57,493 bases of DNA from Lysobacterales bacterium (GTDB lineage: Bacteria > Pseudomonadota > Gammaproteobacteria > Xanthomonadales > SZUA-36), in assembly GCA_013001885.1 (NCBI GenBank), contig JABDLD010000069.1, positions 1-57,493 of the forward strand. The letters are read 5' to 3'. Below the pieces are notes generated by a model. It was given only the letters and a program-made list of their open reading frames with translations, was not told the DNA's origin and searched no databases. How positions within the stretch are numbered: the first letter of the stretch is position 1; the number at the start of each line of letters is the position of its first letter. A program made the position numbers and the translations under genes. Of this stretch, positions 26,955 through 38,400 are shown in pieces.

Positions 26955-28484
26955 TCAGATTCCGGCTACTGAAAACTTCGGTTGTTGAATGTGCTGCAGC
27001 AGCTGTTCAACCGACGCATGCATCAGGTCGACCAAAGGTGCGGGCCAGAGCCCAACCGCCAATACGGCAACCGCGATCAGCCCAAGCACCAGTGCTTCTC
27101 GAGCATTGATGTCCTCAAGCTGCTCTACGTTTCGGTTGGCCACCTCGCCAAAGATCACGCGTTTCACCAGCCACAGGCTATAGGCAGCCCCGAGGATCAG
27201 GGTCATCGCGGCCAAAAAGGCGTACCAGAAATTGGCCTGGAAAGCCGCCAGAATCACCATGAATTCGCCAACGAAACCACTGGTTCCAGGCAAGCCCGAG
27301 TTAGCCATGAAAAACAGCACGGCCAGCGCCGCGAACCAGGGCATGGTGTTGGCGACCCCGCCGTAGTCGGCGATCATCCGGCTGTGCAGCCGGTCGTAAA
27401 GCACGCCAACGCAAAGGAACAGTGCGCCTGAAACAAAGCCATGCGAGATCATCTGCACCATGGCGCCCTCGACGCCGAGCGCTGCTCCCCGCCCGCTTTC
27501 CGTGTTCTGAAACACGGCGAACGCGATGAACAGGCCAAGAGTGACGAAACCCATGTGTGAGATGGACGAATAGGCGATGAGCTTCTTCATGTCCTGCTGC
27601 ACCAGCGCAACGAACCCGATGTACACCACGGCGATCAGGGAAAGCGTGATGATCAGCCAGTCCAGCGCAGCGGATGCATCCGGAGTGATGGGCAGGCTAA
27701 ACCGGATGAAACCGTATCCGCCGATTTTCAACATGATCGCAGCCAGCACCACCGAACCGCCGGTTGGTGCTTCAACGTGAGCGTCCGGCAACCATGTGTG
27801 CACCGGCCACATCGGAATTTTCACCGAAAACGCGGCGAGGAAACCGAGAAACAGCCATTTCTGCACCGCCAGGGTGAGGGGGAACTGGTGCCAGTCCAGA
27901 ATCGACCAGCTGCCGGATTCCGAGTACAGGTAAATCAGCCCGATCAACATGAACACGGAACCCAGAAAAGTATAGAGGAAGAACTTGATCGTCGCGTAAA
28001 CCCTGCGTGGACCACCCCAAATACCTATTACGATAAACATCGGAATCAGCATGGCTTCGAAAAAGACGTAGAAAAGCAAGGCGTCCAGCGCAGAAAAAAC
28101 GCCGATCATCAGGCCTTCCATGATCAGGAACGCCGCCATGTATTGATTCACTTTTTGCTGGATGCTCTCCCAGCCCGCGATCACCACGATGAAGCCAAAA
28201 AAGGTCGTCAACAGGATCAGCGGAACTGAAAACCCATCAACGCCAAGACGGTAGAAAATATCGAACGTTTCGATCCACGGTTTGAGTTCGACAAATTGCA
28301 TCGCCGCGGTGGAATTGTCGAAAGCCGAGTACAGCACGATGCTCAGGACAAAGGTCAGCAGCGAAACAGCCAGCGCCATCAGGCGGGCCAGCGTCGCACG
28401 CTGCTCGCCGATCGCCATGATAGCCACTCCGCCTAAAATCGGCAGCCAGATCAGAACACTCAGGATGGGCCAGTTAAGTGACAT
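26955..28484 (-). CDS. nuoM: NADH-quinone oxidoreductase subunit M
   Basis: A 509-residue antiporter-like subunit of the complex I membrane arm. Glu143 in FFEAMLIPMF and Lys222 in SVKIPMWPVHTWLPDAH are the conserved charged residues of the proton channel. The length matches E. coli NuoM (509). It lies 16 bp after nuoL, in the usual order L-M-N. Confidence 0.97.
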   Translation of the reverse strand: MSLNWPILSVLIWLPILGGVAIMAIGEQRATLARLMALAVSLLTFVLSIVLYSAFDNSTAAMQFVELKPWIETFDIFYRLGVDGFSVPLILLTTFFGFIVVIAGWESIQQKVNQYMAAFLIMEGLMIGVFSALDALLFYVFFEAMLIPMFIVIGIWGGPRRVYATIKFFLYTFLGSVFMLIGLIYLYSESGSWSILDWHQFPLTLAVQKWLFLGFLAAFSVKIPMWPVHTWLPDAHVEAPTGGSVVLAAIMLKIGGYGFIRFSLPITPDASAALDWLIITLSLIAVVYIGFVALVQQDMKKLIAYSSISHMGFVTLGLFIAFAVFQNTESGRGAALGVEGAMVQMISHGFVSGALFLCVGVLYDRLHSRMIADYGGVANTMPWFAALAVLFFMANSGLPGTSGFVGEFMVILAAFQANFWYAFLAAMTLILGAAYSLWLVKRVIFGEVANRNVEQLEDINAREALVLGLIAVAVLAVGLWPAPLVDLMHASVEQLLQHIQQPKFSVAGI

Positions 28485-28500
28485 TATTTTTTTCGCCCCT

Positions 28501-30495
28501 CTACTTCAGCATTACCCAGATTGCGATCATGCCGATCAAGCCTACAATCATCGCAAAGGCATATTGGAACAGGAAGCCGCTCTGCCAGAGCCGGATCCTT
28601 TCGGAGATAGTCCCCACAAGGCGCGCAGAGCCGTTGACCAGGACTCCGTCGATCAGGCCTGCATCCGCTTTCTTCCACAGGCCATTGCCAATATTGATGA
28701 CCCTGCGGACGAACACACTCTGATAAAACTCGTCCACGTAGAATTTGTTTTCGAGAATCCGGTGCAGCCTGGGCATTTTTTGCTGCAACTGATCCGCCAT
28801 TGAAGGCCTGACCTGGTAGATGAAAGTAGCCAGCACAAAACCGCCGATCATCAGCCAGAAGGGCGCCGTGCCCAGAGCATGGGTCACCATGGCAACCGGG
28901 CCGTGAAAGTGGCTACCCACTTCGGCAACAGCGTCGTTTTGCGGTAAAACCATGATCGCATCGGAAAGCCAGCCGCCGAACAACACGGGTTCGATGGTCA
29001 TGTAGCCGATTACTATGGACGGGATGGCCAACAGGATCAGGGGGACGGTGACCACCAGCGGAGATTCTTTCGGAGCATGCTGCAGAATGCCGTCAGGCGG
29101 GTGATCCCCCGCACCGACATCAACCCGGTAACGCGGCTGCCCGTGGAATGTCAGGTACAACAGGCGGAAACTGTAGAAAGATGTGATCAGCACGCCCAGC
29201 AGTACAGCCCAGTAGGCCACGTCTGACCCGAACCGGGTCGATGCATGAACCGCTTCGATGATCGAATCCTTGGAATAGAAACCGGACATGAACGGAAAAC
29301 CGATCAGCGCCAGCGTTCCGATCCAGGCGGTAATCCAGGTTATCGGCATCTGTTTTCTCAAACCGCCCATGAAACGCATGTCCTGCTGATGATGCAGCGC
29401 GATGATCACCGAGCCGGCGCCCAGGAACAGCAGCGCCTTGAAAAACGCGTGGGTCATCAGGTGGAATATGGCCGCAGAGTAGGCCGACACGCCAAGGGCA
29501 ACGGTCATGTAACCCAGCTGGGACAGCGTCGAATAAGCGATAACCCGCTTGATGTCGTTTTGAACAATGCCCACCAGGCCCATGCTGAAAGCGGTTACGG
29601 CGCCGATCAGCATCACGAAGCTGAGCGCTGCATCGCTCAATTCAAACAGCGGCGACATGCGGGCCACCATGAAGATACCGGCGGTGACCATGGTCGCGGC
29701 GTGGATCAGGGCCGAAATCGGCGTGGGGCCTTCCATCGAGTCAGGCAGCCACACGTGCAGCGGCGCCTGTGCCGATTTGCCCATGGCGCCGATAAACAGG
29801 CAGATGCAGATCACCGTGATCCACTGCCACTCAAATCCGGCCACGATGGAAACGGTCTCACCGCTGATGCTGCCGGCCTGGCCGAACACCTCGGAATAAT
29901 CCATTGATCCGAAGCAGTAAAGAATCGCAGCGATCCCCAGCAAAAACCCGAAGTCGCCCACACGGTTTACCAGGAATGCCTTGAGCCCTGCAGCAACAGC
30001 CGATTCCCTCTTGAACCAGAAACCGATCAGCAGATAGGACACCAGTCCCACGGCCTCCCAGCCGAAAAACAGCTGCAGGAAATTATTCGACATCACCAGC
30101 ATCAGCATGGAAAAAGTAAACAGGGCGATGTAGCTGAAGAAGCGCTGATAGCCCGGATCTTCCGCCATGTATCCAATCGTGTAGATATGAACCATGAACG
30201 ACACGAAAGTCACCACGGTCATCATCAATGCACTCAGGTGATCAATCAGAAAGCCGACCTCGAACCGGATCCCGTCCGACACCATCCAGGTATAAACACT
30301 GTAATTCAGGGTTTCCAGGTTGCCGAACACCTGCAGGTACAACACATAGGCCGACAGAAAGAAAGAAACTCCGACACCCAGTATGGCGACCCAATGAGAT
30401 CCGGCCCTGCCCACCTGGTTCCTGAATAGGCCGGCGACTGCAGCCGCCGCCAGCGGCAACAGGGGAATCAACAGCAATATCGTTTTAAGTGACAT
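28501..30495 (-). CDS. nuoL: NADH-quinone oxidoreductase subunit L
   Basis: A 664-residue distal antiporter-like subunit of complex I. Glu147 (FFGWEAVGLVSYLLIGFW) and Lys240 (GAMGKSAQAPLHVWLPDSM) are the conserved channel residues. The C-terminal extension beyond about residue 500 corresponds to the long lateral helix that runs along NuoM and NuoN. The start lies one base after the nuoK stop. Confidence 0.97.
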   Translation of the reverse strand: MSLKTILLLIPLLPLAAAAVAGLFRNQVGRAGSHWVAILGVGVSFFLSAYVLYLQVFGNLETLNYSVYTWMVSDGIRFEVGFLIDHLSALMMTVVTFVSFMVHIYTIGYMAEDPGYQRFFSYIALFTFSMLMLVMSNNFLQLFFGWEAVGLVSYLLIGFWFKRESAVAAGLKAFLVNRVGDFGFLLGIAAILYCFGSMDYSEVFGQAGSISGETVSIVAGFEWQWITVICICLFIGAMGKSAQAPLHVWLPDSMEGPTPISALIHAATMVTAGIFMVARMSPLFELSDAALSFVMLIGAVTAFSMGLVGIVQNDIKRVIAYSTLSQLGYMTVALGVSAYSAAIFHLMTHAFFKALLFLGAGSVIIALHHQQDMRFMGGLRKQMPITWITAWIGTLALIGFPFMSGFYSKDSIIEAVHASTRFGSDVAYWAVLLGVLITSFYSFRLLYLTFHGQPRYRVDVGAGDHPPDGILQHAPKESPLVVTVPLILLAIPSIVIGYMTIEPVLFGGWLSDAIMVLPQNDAVAEVGSHFHGPVAMVTHALGTAPFWLMIGGFVLATFIYQVRPSMADQLQQKMPRLHRILENKFYVDEFYQSVFVRRVINIGNGLWKKADAGLIDGVLVNGSARLVGTISERIRLWQSGFLFQYAFAMIVGLIGMIAIWVMLK

Positions 30496-30496
30496 A

Positions 30497-30802
30497 TCAG
30501 CCCTTCAGATCATCCAGTTCAGTCACATTTATTGTCTGGCGGTTGCGGAACAGCACCACGAGAATCGCCAGGCCGATCGCCGCTTCTGCCGCCGCTACGG
30601 TCAGGATGAAGAACACGAAAACCTGGCCGTCCAGATTGCCCAGGAAACGGGAAAAAGCAACGAAATTCATATTGACCGCCAACAGCATGAGTTCGATACA
30701 CATCAGCAGGATGATCACGTTTTTACGGTTCAGAAAAATTCCGGTAACGCTCAGGCTGAACAGTATCGCGCCCAGTGTCAGGAAGTGTGTGAGTGTCAGC
30801 AT
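30497..30802 (-). CDS. nuoK: NADH-quinone oxidoreductase subunit K
   Basis: A 101-residue subunit with three transmembrane helices. The conserved glutamate is in [20 protein letters not shown]. It belongs to the proton path between the quinone site and the antiporter subunits. The length is typical and it is 10 bp after nuoJ. Confidence 0.96.
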   Translation of the reverse strand: MLTLTHFLTLGAILFSLSVTGIFLNRKNVIILLMCIELMLLAVNMNFVAFSRFLGNLDGQVFVFFILTVAAAEAAIGLAILVVLFRNRQTINVTELDDLKG

Positions 30803-30812
30803 GTTGTTATCC

Positions 30813-31427
30813 TCAGCTTCCCTGCCTGGGTTCCGGTTTCATTTTCACCAGGCGGACGCGTTCGTCCCGCTCGACCCGGACCTGATGGGAGGGGTTCTGG
30901 CGATGACCGCCCGCGCGATGGCGCAGCGTCAAGGCGACGGCTGCAATGATCGCGACCAGTAGAATCACACCGGCCACTTCGAACGCCAGCAAATAATTGG
31001 TGAATAACCATTCACCCACCGCCTTGGTGTTGCTGTATTCCTCCGGATTAGGCGCCGGCAACGGATAAGCACCCGCCTCGAACCTGCCCTTCGACCAGAT
31101 CAACACCAACAACTCCGCAGCCATCAGCGCAGCCACCAGGATGCCTACCGGCAAGTACCGGATGAATCCTTCCTTCAGCGGCGCGACGTTAATGTCCAGC
31201 ATCATCACAACGAACAGGAACAGCACCATAACGGCGCCGACATAGACCACGATCAGGATAATGGCGAGGAACTCAGCTTCCAGCAGCATCCAGATAGCCG
31301 ATGCGCTGAAAAAGGTCAGCACCAGGCAAAGGGCCGCGTAGACCGGGTTGCGCACAGTGATAACTCCAACGGCGCCTGCCAGCATCACCAGAGAGAACGC
31401 ATAAAACACTATTTCATAAATCGGCAT
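30813..31427 (-). CDS. nuoJ: NADH-quinone oxidoreductase subunit J
   Basis: A 204-residue membrane subunit with five predicted helices. [19 protein letters not shown] is the conserved TM3 segment, with the pi-bulge tyrosine seen in NuoJ proteins. The hydrophilic, Arg-rich C-terminal tail (about 170-204) is specific to this protein. The start ATG has GGAG upstream. Confidence 0.95.
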   Translation of the reverse strand: MPIYEIVFYAFSLVMLAGAVGVITVRNPVYAALCLVLTFFSASAIWMLLEAEFLAIILIVVYVGAVMVLFLFVVMMLDINVAPLKEGFIRYLPVGILVAALMAAELLVLIWSKGRFEAGAYPLPAPNPEEYSNTKAVGEWLFTNYLLAFEVAGVILLVAIIAAVALTLRHRAGGHRQNPSHQVRVERDERVRLVKMKPEPRQGS

Positions 31428-31441
31428 CTGTTCTGCTCCGC

Positions 31442-31930
31442 TCAGCGATAGGCCGCGTCCTGCCGGCGATTGTCCGCGATGCTCTCTTCGAAGCGATCGC
31501 CGATAGCCAGCAGTTTGTCCTTGGTCATGATGTGCTCACCGCGATTTTCGAAGTGATACTCGAGGATGTCCGTTTCCACGATTGAATCGACCGGGCATGA
31601 CTCCTCGCAGAATCCGCAGTAGATGCACTTGAAAAGGTCAATGTCGTAACGTGTCGTGCGCCGCGTACCGTCATCTCTCTGGGTAGAATCGATGGTTATG
31701 GCCAGCGCAGGACAAACCGCCTCGCACAGCTTGCATGCAATGCAGCGCTCTTCACCATTGGGATAACGCCTGAGCGCATGTAATCCCCGGAAACGGTTGG
31801 ATTTCGGAGTTTTCTCTTCCGGGTAATTGATCGTGAATTTCGGCCTGAAGAAATACTTCAACGTCAGCAACAGGCCCTGCCCGAGTTCAATCAGCAGCAG
31901 GCTCTTGAAGTACCGGCTAATCGCGTTCAT
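31442..31930 (-). CDS. nuoI: NADH-quinone oxidoreductase subunit I
   Basis: A 162-residue iron-sulfur subunit. It carries two four-cysteine motifs, [12 protein letters not shown] and [12 protein letters not shown], for the [4Fe-4S] clusters N6a and N6b that pass electrons towards NuoB and quinone. An amphipathic N-terminus anchors it to the membrane arm. It starts two bases after nuoH. Confidence 0.97.
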   Translation of the reverse strand: MNAISRYFKSLLLIELGQGLLLTLKYFFRPKFTINYPEEKTPKSNRFRGLHALRRYPNGEERCIACKLCEAVCPALAITIDSTQRDDGTRRTTRYDIDLFKCIYCGFCEESCPVDSIVETDILEYHFENRGEHIMTKDKLLAIGDRFEESIADNRRQDAAYR

Positions 31931-31932
31931 TT

Positions 31933-32970
31933 TCAGCTACCCCTCACAACCAGGCCAAATACGGAAATCACGGCGGCAACCATCACCCAGAAGATCGTTA
32001 TGGGAATAAATACCTTCCATCCCAGCCGCATGATCTGGTCGTACCGGTAACGCGGGAAAGTGGCGCGAACCCAGAGGAACACAAACATGAAGAACGACGT
32101 CTTCAGCAGGAACCAGACGATGCTTCCCTCGCCCAGAAACGTATTGCCGAGGAGCGGGACATTCTCAAACGGTGACAGCCATCCGCCCGTGAACAACAGT
32201 GCCGTCAGGGCGGAAATCAGGATCATGTTGGCGTATTCGGCCAGGAAAAACACGGCGAAACCGGAACCGGCGTATTCAACGTGAAATCCGGCGACGATTT
32301 CCGACTCGCCTTCAGCCACGTCAAACGGAGCCCGGTTGGTCTCCGCCAGGCCCGAAATAATATAGATCATGAACAGCGGCAGCAGCGGCAGCCAGAACCA
32401 GTCGAATATACCACCCTGCTGCGCCAGCACGATTTCACTCAGATTCAGCGTGCCGGCCATGATCAGCACGCCGACCAGGGCAAAGCCCATGGAAATCTCG
32501 TAGGACACCATCTGGGCAGTCGAGCGCAATGCACCGAGGAACGCATACTTGGAATTGGAGGCCCAACCGGCAATGATCAGCCCGTAGACTCCCAGCGAAG
32601 ACATCGCAATGATGTACAGCAGGCCGGCGTTGACGTTGGCGATTACCGCCCAGTCGTCAAACGGGACGACCACCCAGGCCGCGAAGGCGGGCGCGAGGGA
32701 CAATACGGGCGCCAGAATGAACAAAAACTTGTTGGCGTTTTCCGGCAGGATAATTTCTTTCAACAGCAGTTTGAAGACATCCGCAAACGGCTGCGCCAGG
32801 CCCAGCGGCCCGATCCGGTTTGGCCCCCTGCGGATCTGCATGTAGCCGATGACCTTTCGTTCCATGTAGGTGTAATACGCCACGGTCAGGATCAATGGCA
32901 CCACGATGGCCAGGATCTTGAGCACCAGGAAAAGCAGGTAGATCAATTGATCCAGCAATGTTTCAGGCAT
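31933..32970 (-). CDS. nuoH: NADH-quinone oxidoreductase subunit H
   Basis: A 345-residue membrane subunit forming part of the quinone chamber. [20 protein letters not shown] and [20 protein letters not shown] are near-universal family blocks; the latter supplies the acidic residues that link quinone reduction to proton movement. The start overlaps the nuoG stop by one base. Confidence 0.97.
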   Translation of the reverse strand: MPETLLDQLIYLLFLVLKILAIVVPLILTVAYYTYMERKVIGYMQIRRGPNRIGPLGLAQPFADVFKLLLKEIILPENANKFLFILAPVLSLAPAFAAWVVVPFDDWAVIANVNAGLLYIIAMSSLGVYGLIIAGWASNSKYAFLGALRSTAQMVSYEISMGFALVGVLIMAGTLNLSEIVLAQQGGIFDWFWLPLLPLFMIYIISGLAETNRAPFDVAEGESEIVAGFHVEYAGSGFAVFFLAEYANMILISALTALLFTGGWLSPFENVPLLGNTFLGEGSIVWFLLKTSFFMFVFLWVRATFPRYRYDQIMRLGWKVFIPITIFWVMVAAVISVFGLVVRGS

Positions 32971-35369
32971 CAGGCCACCTCCACGGTAAGTGGCGCGACT
33001 GCAGGACCAAGTTCTCGCGTGGAACAGGTAGCGCTGCGCAGCCAGGCCCCTCCGGGCGGCACACGGGCCGTCACCTTTACCTCGAGTTCTGCGCTGTGGT
33101 CACCCTGCCGCACCCGAGCCATGGCGCCGTCGTCCAGCCCAATGCGGCCGGCATCCTCAGGATTGAGGCCAAGAAACATGTTGTTGGCTTGTTCGGTTTG
33201 CTGCAGCGGTTCCGAACGCCGGCACAGCGGGTCAATCGAGTACATCGGCAATTCACCGATACGGTAAAGCCCCTCCTGGTAAGCCGGCGCCTGCAGCGTC
33301 ACGCCACCATCAGGTGTGTCTGCCGACTCCACCTCCGATTGCATATCGGCCATCACGTCATCGATGCGCACTTGCTGGAACCCTTCCAGGCCCATCTCGC
33401 CGCCGAGCCGGCGCAGTATTTTCCAGCCGGGTCGGGCATCTCCAGGGGCTTTTCCTGCCGCCTTGAAGTTCATGCCGGCTCCGTCCAGGTTTACCAGGCT
33501 CCCTTCGGATTCGGCCAGCGGCGCCAGCGGTAGAATCACGCTGGAAATCTCGCGCAGGCTGTCGGTCGCGTGGCTTACAACGGAAATCACGGATTCGGCC
33601 TTTTGCAGGGCGCTCATCACCCGGGCCGGGTTATCGATATCGTATTCAGGTTCGATGCCCCAGAGCACGTAACACTTCCGGGGATCTTCCAGCATTTGTG
33701 AAACATTCAGGCCAGCGGCGGCTTCGCTACCTCCCGGGCCGCGGTTCGGCAATGCACCTGCCAGCCGGGCGCCGGCAGCGTTGCCGCCGTGGGACAGCGT
33801 ATTCAGTGCCGAGCCGGTAGCTTCGGCAACGTAAGCACTCAGCGCGCGAAGCCAGGAAGCATCCGGGTGCATCAAGGCAAACTGACCCAGCAGAACCAGC
33901 CCGCCACTGGCCTGTTGCAGCCTGCCGGCCAGCGCCTCGTGTCTTTCCTGGCCGGCAGCGCCGTCCAGAACGCTGCGCAGGAACCCGGGGGCCGACACGC
34001 CGCTGCTCTTCTCCACCGCTGCAGCCAGGGCCGCAAGTTCGCTGACCATGAACTGCGGAGCGACGATCGCGTCGAGGCTGGTATCGAAAGTGAATTCCCA
34101 GTTCAGCGGGTTGACCAGGGATATCTTCGCGCCCTTTCTCCAGGCCTGGCGGACCCGGTGACCGATCAGTGGCGCCTCTTCACGCGGATTACTGCCAACC
34201 AGCAATATCGCGTCGCTGCGCTCAATACCGGCAATTTTTTTCGCGAAGGGAGCACCGGCAACCGGCGCCGCATCGTCCGTGAAATCCTGCTGGCGCAGCC
34301 GGTGATCTATATTGTTGCAGCCGGACCGACGCAACAGGCGCTGAGCCAGGAAATACTCTTCGGTGGATGCTGAAGGGGACATCAGCATGCCGACCTGTTC
34401 CGCGCCGTGGGTTTCGATTGCGTCCCTGAGAATCCTGGCGACGGTTGCCGCAGCCTCGTCCCAGGACACGGACTTCCATTCGCCATTTTGTTTGACTTGC
34501 GGCGCGGTCACGCGGTCGTCCGAATAGAGGCCGATATGACTGTAACGGTCGCGGTCGCTCAACCAGGATTCGTTGGTTGCCTCGTTTTCACGCGGCACAG
34601 TACGCAGAATCTCGCCGCGGCGGACATGATGGAACAGGCAGGAACCCACCCCGTCGTGCGCCGCCAGTGAAGGCCTGGCCATCAGTTCCCAGGCCCGCGC
34701 CTGGAAGCGGAAGGGCTTATTGGTCAACGCGCCTACCGGGCAGATATCGATCACGTTTCCGGACAATTCGGAATTGATGCTGTTCTGCACGCAAGTGCCG
34801 ATTTCCAGCCGGTCGCCGCGGCCGGCGCCGCCCATTTCGCTGGTGCCCGCGATTTCTTCGAGAAAGCGGACGCAGCGTGTGCAATGGATGCAGCGCGTCA
34901 TTTCGGTTTGTACCAGAGGACCTACATCCTTGTCTTTGACCACGCGCTTGCGTTCAGTGAACCGCGAAACCGAACGCCCGTAACCCATGGCCTGGTCCTG
35001 CAGTTCACATTCGCCGCCCTGGTCACAAATCGGACAATCCAACGGATGGTTGATCAGCAGAAATTCCATCACGCCATGCTGGGCGTCCATCGCGCGGCGG
35101 GACTCGGTGTAGACCTTCATTCCTTCCATGACCGGCGTTGCGCAGGCGGGCACAGGCTTGGGCATTTTTTCCACGTCCACCAGACACATGCGGCAATTGG
35201 CTGCAATGCTGAGTTTGGGGTGGTAACAAAAACGGGGTATCTCGATGCCGGCCTTGTCCGTTGCCTCAATGATCATCGAACCCTTCGGGGCCTCGAGCGG
35301 GATGCCGTTGACCTCAATGTTGACCATATCCACGGCCTGTTCCACTGCTTGTTCGATCTCGGCGCTCAT
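32970..35369 (-). CDS. nuoG: NADH-quinone oxidoreductase subunit G
   Basis: A 799-residue iron-sulfur subunit; E. coli NuoG is about 100 residues longer. The N-terminal [2Fe-2S] motif is in [20 protein letters not shown], with the next cluster ligands in [18 protein letters not shown] and [10 protein letters not shown]. The region that carries cluster N7 in E. coli and Thermus reads [12 protein letters not shown] then WLSDRDRY, leaving only one of four cysteines, so N7 is absent, as in mitochondrial-type complexes. A molybdopterin-oxidoreductase-like domain follows. The start overlaps the nuoF stop by four bases. Confidence 0.96.
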   Translation of the reverse strand: MSAEIEQAVEQAVDMVNIEVNGIPLEAPKGSMIIEATDKAGIEIPRFCYHPKLSIAANCRMCLVDVEKMPKPVPACATPVMEGMKVYTESRRAMDAQHGVMEFLLINHPLDCPICDQGGECELQDQAMGYGRSVSRFTERKRVVKDKDVGPLVQTEMTRCIHCTRCVRFLEEIAGTSEMGGAGRGDRLEIGTCVQNSINSELSGNVIDICPVGALTNKPFRFQARAWELMARPSLAAHDGVGSCLFHHVRRGEILRTVPRENEATNESWLSDRDRYSHIGLYSDDRVTAPQVKQNGEWKSVSWDEAAATVARILRDAIETHGAEQVGMLMSPSASTEEYFLAQRLLRRSGCNNIDHRLRQQDFTDDAAPVAGAPFAKKIAGIERSDAILLVGSNPREEAPLIGHRVRQAWRKGAKISLVNPLNWEFTFDTSLDAIVAPQFMVSELAALAAAVEKSSGVSAPGFLRSVLDGAAGQERHEALAGRLQQASGGLVLLGQFALMHPDASWLRALSAYVAEATGSALNTLSHGGNAAGARLAGALPNRGPGGSEAAAGLNVSQMLEDPRKCYVLWGIEPEYDIDNPARVMSALQKAESVISVVSHATDSLREISSVILPLAPLAESEGSLVNLDGAGMNFKAAGKAPGDARPGWKILRRLGGEMGLEGFQQVRIDDVMADMQSEVESADTPDGGVTLQAPAYQEGLYRIGELPMYSIDPLCRRSEPLQQTEQANNMFLGLNPEDAGRIGLDDGAMARVRQGDHSAELEVKVTARVPPGGAWLRSATCSTRELGPAVAPLTVEVA

Positions 35370-36661
35370 GCAGCCAACCCCTGTTGCCCTTCGACCATGG
35401 AGCGGCCGTTCTTGACGTAATAGTCGAATTCATCCCAGTAATGCCTCAGGAAACCCTGCACAGGCCAGGCCGCTGCTTCGCCGAATGCGCAAATGGTATG
35501 CCCTTCGATCTGCCCGGCGGCCGACCGCAACAGTTCCAGATCGCCTTCACGGCCCTTGCCCGCAACGATCCGCTTGAGCATCCGGTGCATCCAACCGGTC
35601 CCCTCCCGGCACGGCGTGCACTGGCCGCAGGATTCCATGTGATAAAACTGCGCGATGCGTTCACAGGCCCTGACCATGCAGGTCGTGTCGTCCATCACGA
35701 TGACGGCGCCGGACCCGAGGCCCGAACCCGCCTTGCTCAGCGAGTCGAAATCCATGTCGCAGGCCATGATCATTTCAGCCGGCAAGACAGGCATGGACGA
35801 ACCACCGGGAATGACCGCCTTCAACTCGCGCCCGGGGCGCATGCCTCCGGCCATTTCCAGCAGTTCGGAAAACGGCGTTCCCAACGGAACTTCGTAATTG
35901 CCGGGCCTGGCGACGTGGCCGGACACGGAAAAACATTTCGGACCGCCGTTATTAGGCCTGCCGATGTTCAAAAACCAGGCGGCTCCGTTACGCATGATGG
36001 CCGGCACGGAAGCCAGGGTTTCAGTGTTGTTGATGGTGCTGGGCTGACCGTACAGGCCGAAATTGGCCGGAAACGGCGGCTTGAAGCGGGGCTGGCCTTT
36101 TTTGCCTTCCAGCGACTCCATCAGAGCCGTCTCTTCACCACAGATATAGGCGCCGGCTCCCAGAGCCGAGTAAATATTCATATCAATGCCGGAACCGCCA
36201 ATGTTCTCGCCCAGCAAACCGGCTTCGTACGCTTCTTTCAGGGCCTGCTCGAAACGCTCGAACGGCTCATGGTGAAATTCGCCGCGAAGGTAGTTATAAC
36301 CGACCGTTGCGCCCATCGCATAGCCGGCGATAGCCATACCCTCGATGACTGAATGCGGGTTGAAACGCAGGATATCGCGATCGTGGCAGGTACCCGGCTC
36401 CGACTCGTCCGAGTTGCAAAGAATATACTTTTGCATCGGAGCGGACCTGGGCATGAAGCTCCACTTCAGACCGGTTGGGAAACCGGCCCCTCCGCGGCCG
36501 CGCAAGGCAGATTCCTTGACCGCGTCGATTATGTCCTCCTGCGCGGTTTTTTCTTCCAGAATTTTGCGCCACGCCTGGTAGCCGTCTGCAGCAAGGTAGC
36601 TTTCCATCGACCAGGGCTGGTCGGCTTCCAAAGTGGTGAATACGACGTTGTGTTTGGCCAT
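35366..36661 (-). CDS. nuoF: NADH-quinone oxidoreductase subunit F
   Basis: A 431-residue peripheral subunit where NADH reduces FMN. The nucleotide and flavin segment [17 protein letters not shown] and the [4Fe-4S] motif [15 protein letters not shown], with a fourth cysteine in [12 protein letters not shown], are intact. Electrons pass from here to the NuoG clusters. It is 6 bp after nuoE and overlaps nuoG. Confidence 0.97.
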   Translation of the reverse strand: MAKHNVVFTTLEADQPWSMESYLAADGYQAWRKILEEKTAQEDIIDAVKESALRGRGGAGFPTGLKWSFMPRSAPMQKYILCNSDESEPGTCHDRDILRFNPHSVIEGMAIAGYAMGATVGYNYLRGEFHHEPFERFEQALKEAYEAGLLGENIGGSGIDMNIYSALGAGAYICGEETALMESLEGKKGQPRFKPPFPANFGLYGQPSTINNTETLASVPAIMRNGAAWFLNIGRPNNGGPKCFSVSGHVARPGNYEVPLGTPFSELLEMAGGMRPGRELKAVIPGGSSMPVLPAEMIMACDMDFDSLSKAGSGLGSGAVIVMDDTTCMVRACERIAQFYHMESCGQCTPCREGTGWMHRMLKRIVAGKGREGDLELLRSAAGQIEGHTICAFGEAAAWPVQGFLRHYWDEFDYYVKNGRSMVEGQQGLAA

Positions 36662-36667
36662 GCTGTC

Positions 36668-37144
36668 TTACTCCAACCCGTCCAGGACCGCATCCAGTTT
36701 CTGTAAATCGAGATTTTCGTGGTAATGTCCGTCAATCACGGCCATTGGAGCGCCGCAGCAGCCCGCCAGACATTCCTCCTCCCGGACCAGCGTCACGCGC
36801 CCGTCTTCTGTCGTCTCGCCCAGCTTGACACCCAGTTTTTCCTCGGCGCGCGCAACGATGTCGTCCGCGCCGTTGAGCCAGCACGAAATGTTGGTGCAGA
36901 TATGGACCTTGTGACGGCCCACCGGATCACTGAAAAACATCGAGTAAAAAGAGACGACTTCGTGCGCCCACACCGGGGGCAGTTCCAGGTAATCCGCTAC
37001 TGCCTCGGTCAGTTCCGGCGAAATCCAGCCGCCGTTTTGTTCCTGTGCGGCCATCAGGGACTGAATCAATGCAGAACGCTTTTTGTCCTGAGGGAACTTG
37101 GAGACCCAGTGGTCGATAATGTTACGTGTTTCTTCTGTCAGCAT
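36668..37144 (-). CDS. nuoE: NADH-quinone oxidoreductase subunit E
   Basis: A 158-residue thioredoxin-fold subunit with one [2Fe-2S] cluster. The ligands are the pairs in CTNISC and CLAGC. The start is set at the ATG at 37144, one base from the nuoD stop. Codons further upstream in this frame lie inside nuoD and do not resemble NuoE. It partners NuoF and NuoG in the NADH-oxidising module. Confidence 0.96.
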   Translation of the reverse strand: MLTEETRNIIDHWVSKFPQDKKRSALIQSLMAAQEQNGGWISPELTEAVADYLELPPVWAHEVVSFYSMFFSDPVGRHKVHICTNISCWLNGADDIVARAEEKLGVKLGETTEDGRVTLVREEECLAGCCGAPMAVIDGHYHENLDLQKLDAVLDGLE

Positions 37145-37145
37145 G

Positions 37146-38399
37146 TCAGCGGTCCACTTCTCCAAACACCAGGTCCAGCGTACTGATGATGGCGACGGTA
37201 TCCGCCAGCATGTGTCCGCGGGCCATTTCATTCATTCCTGACAGGTGGGCAAACCCCGGCGCCCGGAAATGCGCTCTGAACGGCTTGTTCGCACCGTCTG
37301 AAACCAGGTAACAGCCAAACTCACCTTTCGGCGCTTCAACCGCAGCATAGGTTTCGCCGGCCGGAACGCAAAAACCCTCCGTAAAGAGTTTAAAATGGTG
37401 AATCAGGGCTTCCATATCGTCTTTCATTTCTTCGCGTGTCGGCGGAATGACCTTGAAGTTCTTGAGCATCACCTGCCCCGGATTTTTCTTCAGCCAGTCT
37501 ACGCACTGCAGGATGATGCGGGCGGACTGGCGCATTTCTTCAACGCGCACCAGGTAGCGGTCGTAGCAGTCGCCGCCGACGCCAACCGGCACATCAAAAT
37601 CGACCTGATCATACCTGGCGTAGGGCTGCTTCTTGCGCAGATCCCACTCAATGCCGGAACCGCGCAACATAACGCCGGAGCAGCCCAGCTGCAGCGCTTT
37701 CTCCGGGGACACAACGCCGATACCCACGGTGCGCTGCTTCCATATCCTGTTATTGGTCAGAAGCGTCTCGTACTCGTCGATCTTGCTCGGCACATCCGCT
37801 GCAAACGCCTCGATGAAATCGAGTAAAGAGCCTTCCCGCCACTCGTTCCGGCGTTTGAGATCCTTACCCTTGGTCCAGCGCGACTCCTTATACGGGGCGA
37901 TGCTGTCCGGCAGGTCGCGGTATACACCGCCGGGCCGGTAGTAAGCGGCGTGCATGCGCGCGCCCGATACCGCTTCATACATGTCCATTACCATTTCCCG
38001 TTCGCGGAAGGCGTACAGGAACACCGTCATTGCACCGAGGTCGATGCCACAGGAGGCAATCCACAGCAAATGATTGGAAAAGCGCGTGATTTCATCGAAC
38101 ATCGTGCGAATCCACTGGGCACGCGGAGGCGGTTCGATGCCCAGCAGTTCCTCGATGGCGCGGACGTAAGCATGCTCGTTGCACATCATCGACATGTAGT
38201 CCAGGCGGTCGAGATAGCCGATGGACTGATTGAAAGGTTTGCTCTCGGCAAGTTTTTCGGTCGCGCGGTGCAGCAAGCCGACGTGGGGATCTGCCCGGAC
38301 GACGGTTTCGCCGTCCATTTCCAGCACCAGGCGCAGTACGCCGTGGGCCGCCGGATGCTGGGGGCCGAAATTCATCGTGTAATTGCGTATTTCAGCCAT
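37146..38399 (-). CDS. nuoD: NADH-quinone oxidoreductase subunit D
   Basis: A 417-residue subunit related to [NiFe]-hydrogenase large subunits. It lines the quinone site with Nuo[23 protein letters not shown] at the N-terminus contains the quinone-binding histidine and [19 protein letters not shown] the C-terminal block. The start ATG at 38399 is one base from the nuoC stop; a longer upstream reading of this frame lies within nuoC. nuoC and nuoD are separate here, unlike the fused E. coli gene. Confidence 0.97.
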   Translation of the reverse strand: MAEIRNYTMNFGPQHPAAHGVLRLVLEMDGETVVRADPHVGLLHRATEKLAESKPFNQSIGYLDRLDYMSMMCNEHAYVRAIEELLGIEPPPRAQWIRTMFDEITRFSNHLLWIASCGIDLGAMTVFLYAFREREMVMDMYEAVSGARMHAAYYRPGGVYRDLPDSIAPYKESRWTKGKDLKRRNEWREGSLLDFIEAFAADVPSKIDEYETLLTNNRIWKQRTVGIGVVSPEKALQLGCSGVMLRGSGIEWDLRKKQPYARYDQVDFDVPVGVGGDCYDRYLVRVEEMRQSARIILQCVDWLKKNPGQVMLKNFKVIPPTREEMKDDMEALIHHFKLFTEGFCVPAGETYAAVEAPKGEFGCYLVSDGANKPFRAHFRAPGFAHLSGMNEMARGHMLADTVAIISTLDLVFGEVDR

Positions 38400-38400
38400 T

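Noticed and set aside
32281-33267. 328-codon plus-strand frame across nuoH/nuoG
   Set aside because: Antisense to two conserved complex I genes and spanning their junction; the translation resembles no protein family.
35384-36352. 322-codon plus-strand frame
   Set aside because: Antisense to nuoF; length explained by GC-rich codon bias of the real gene.
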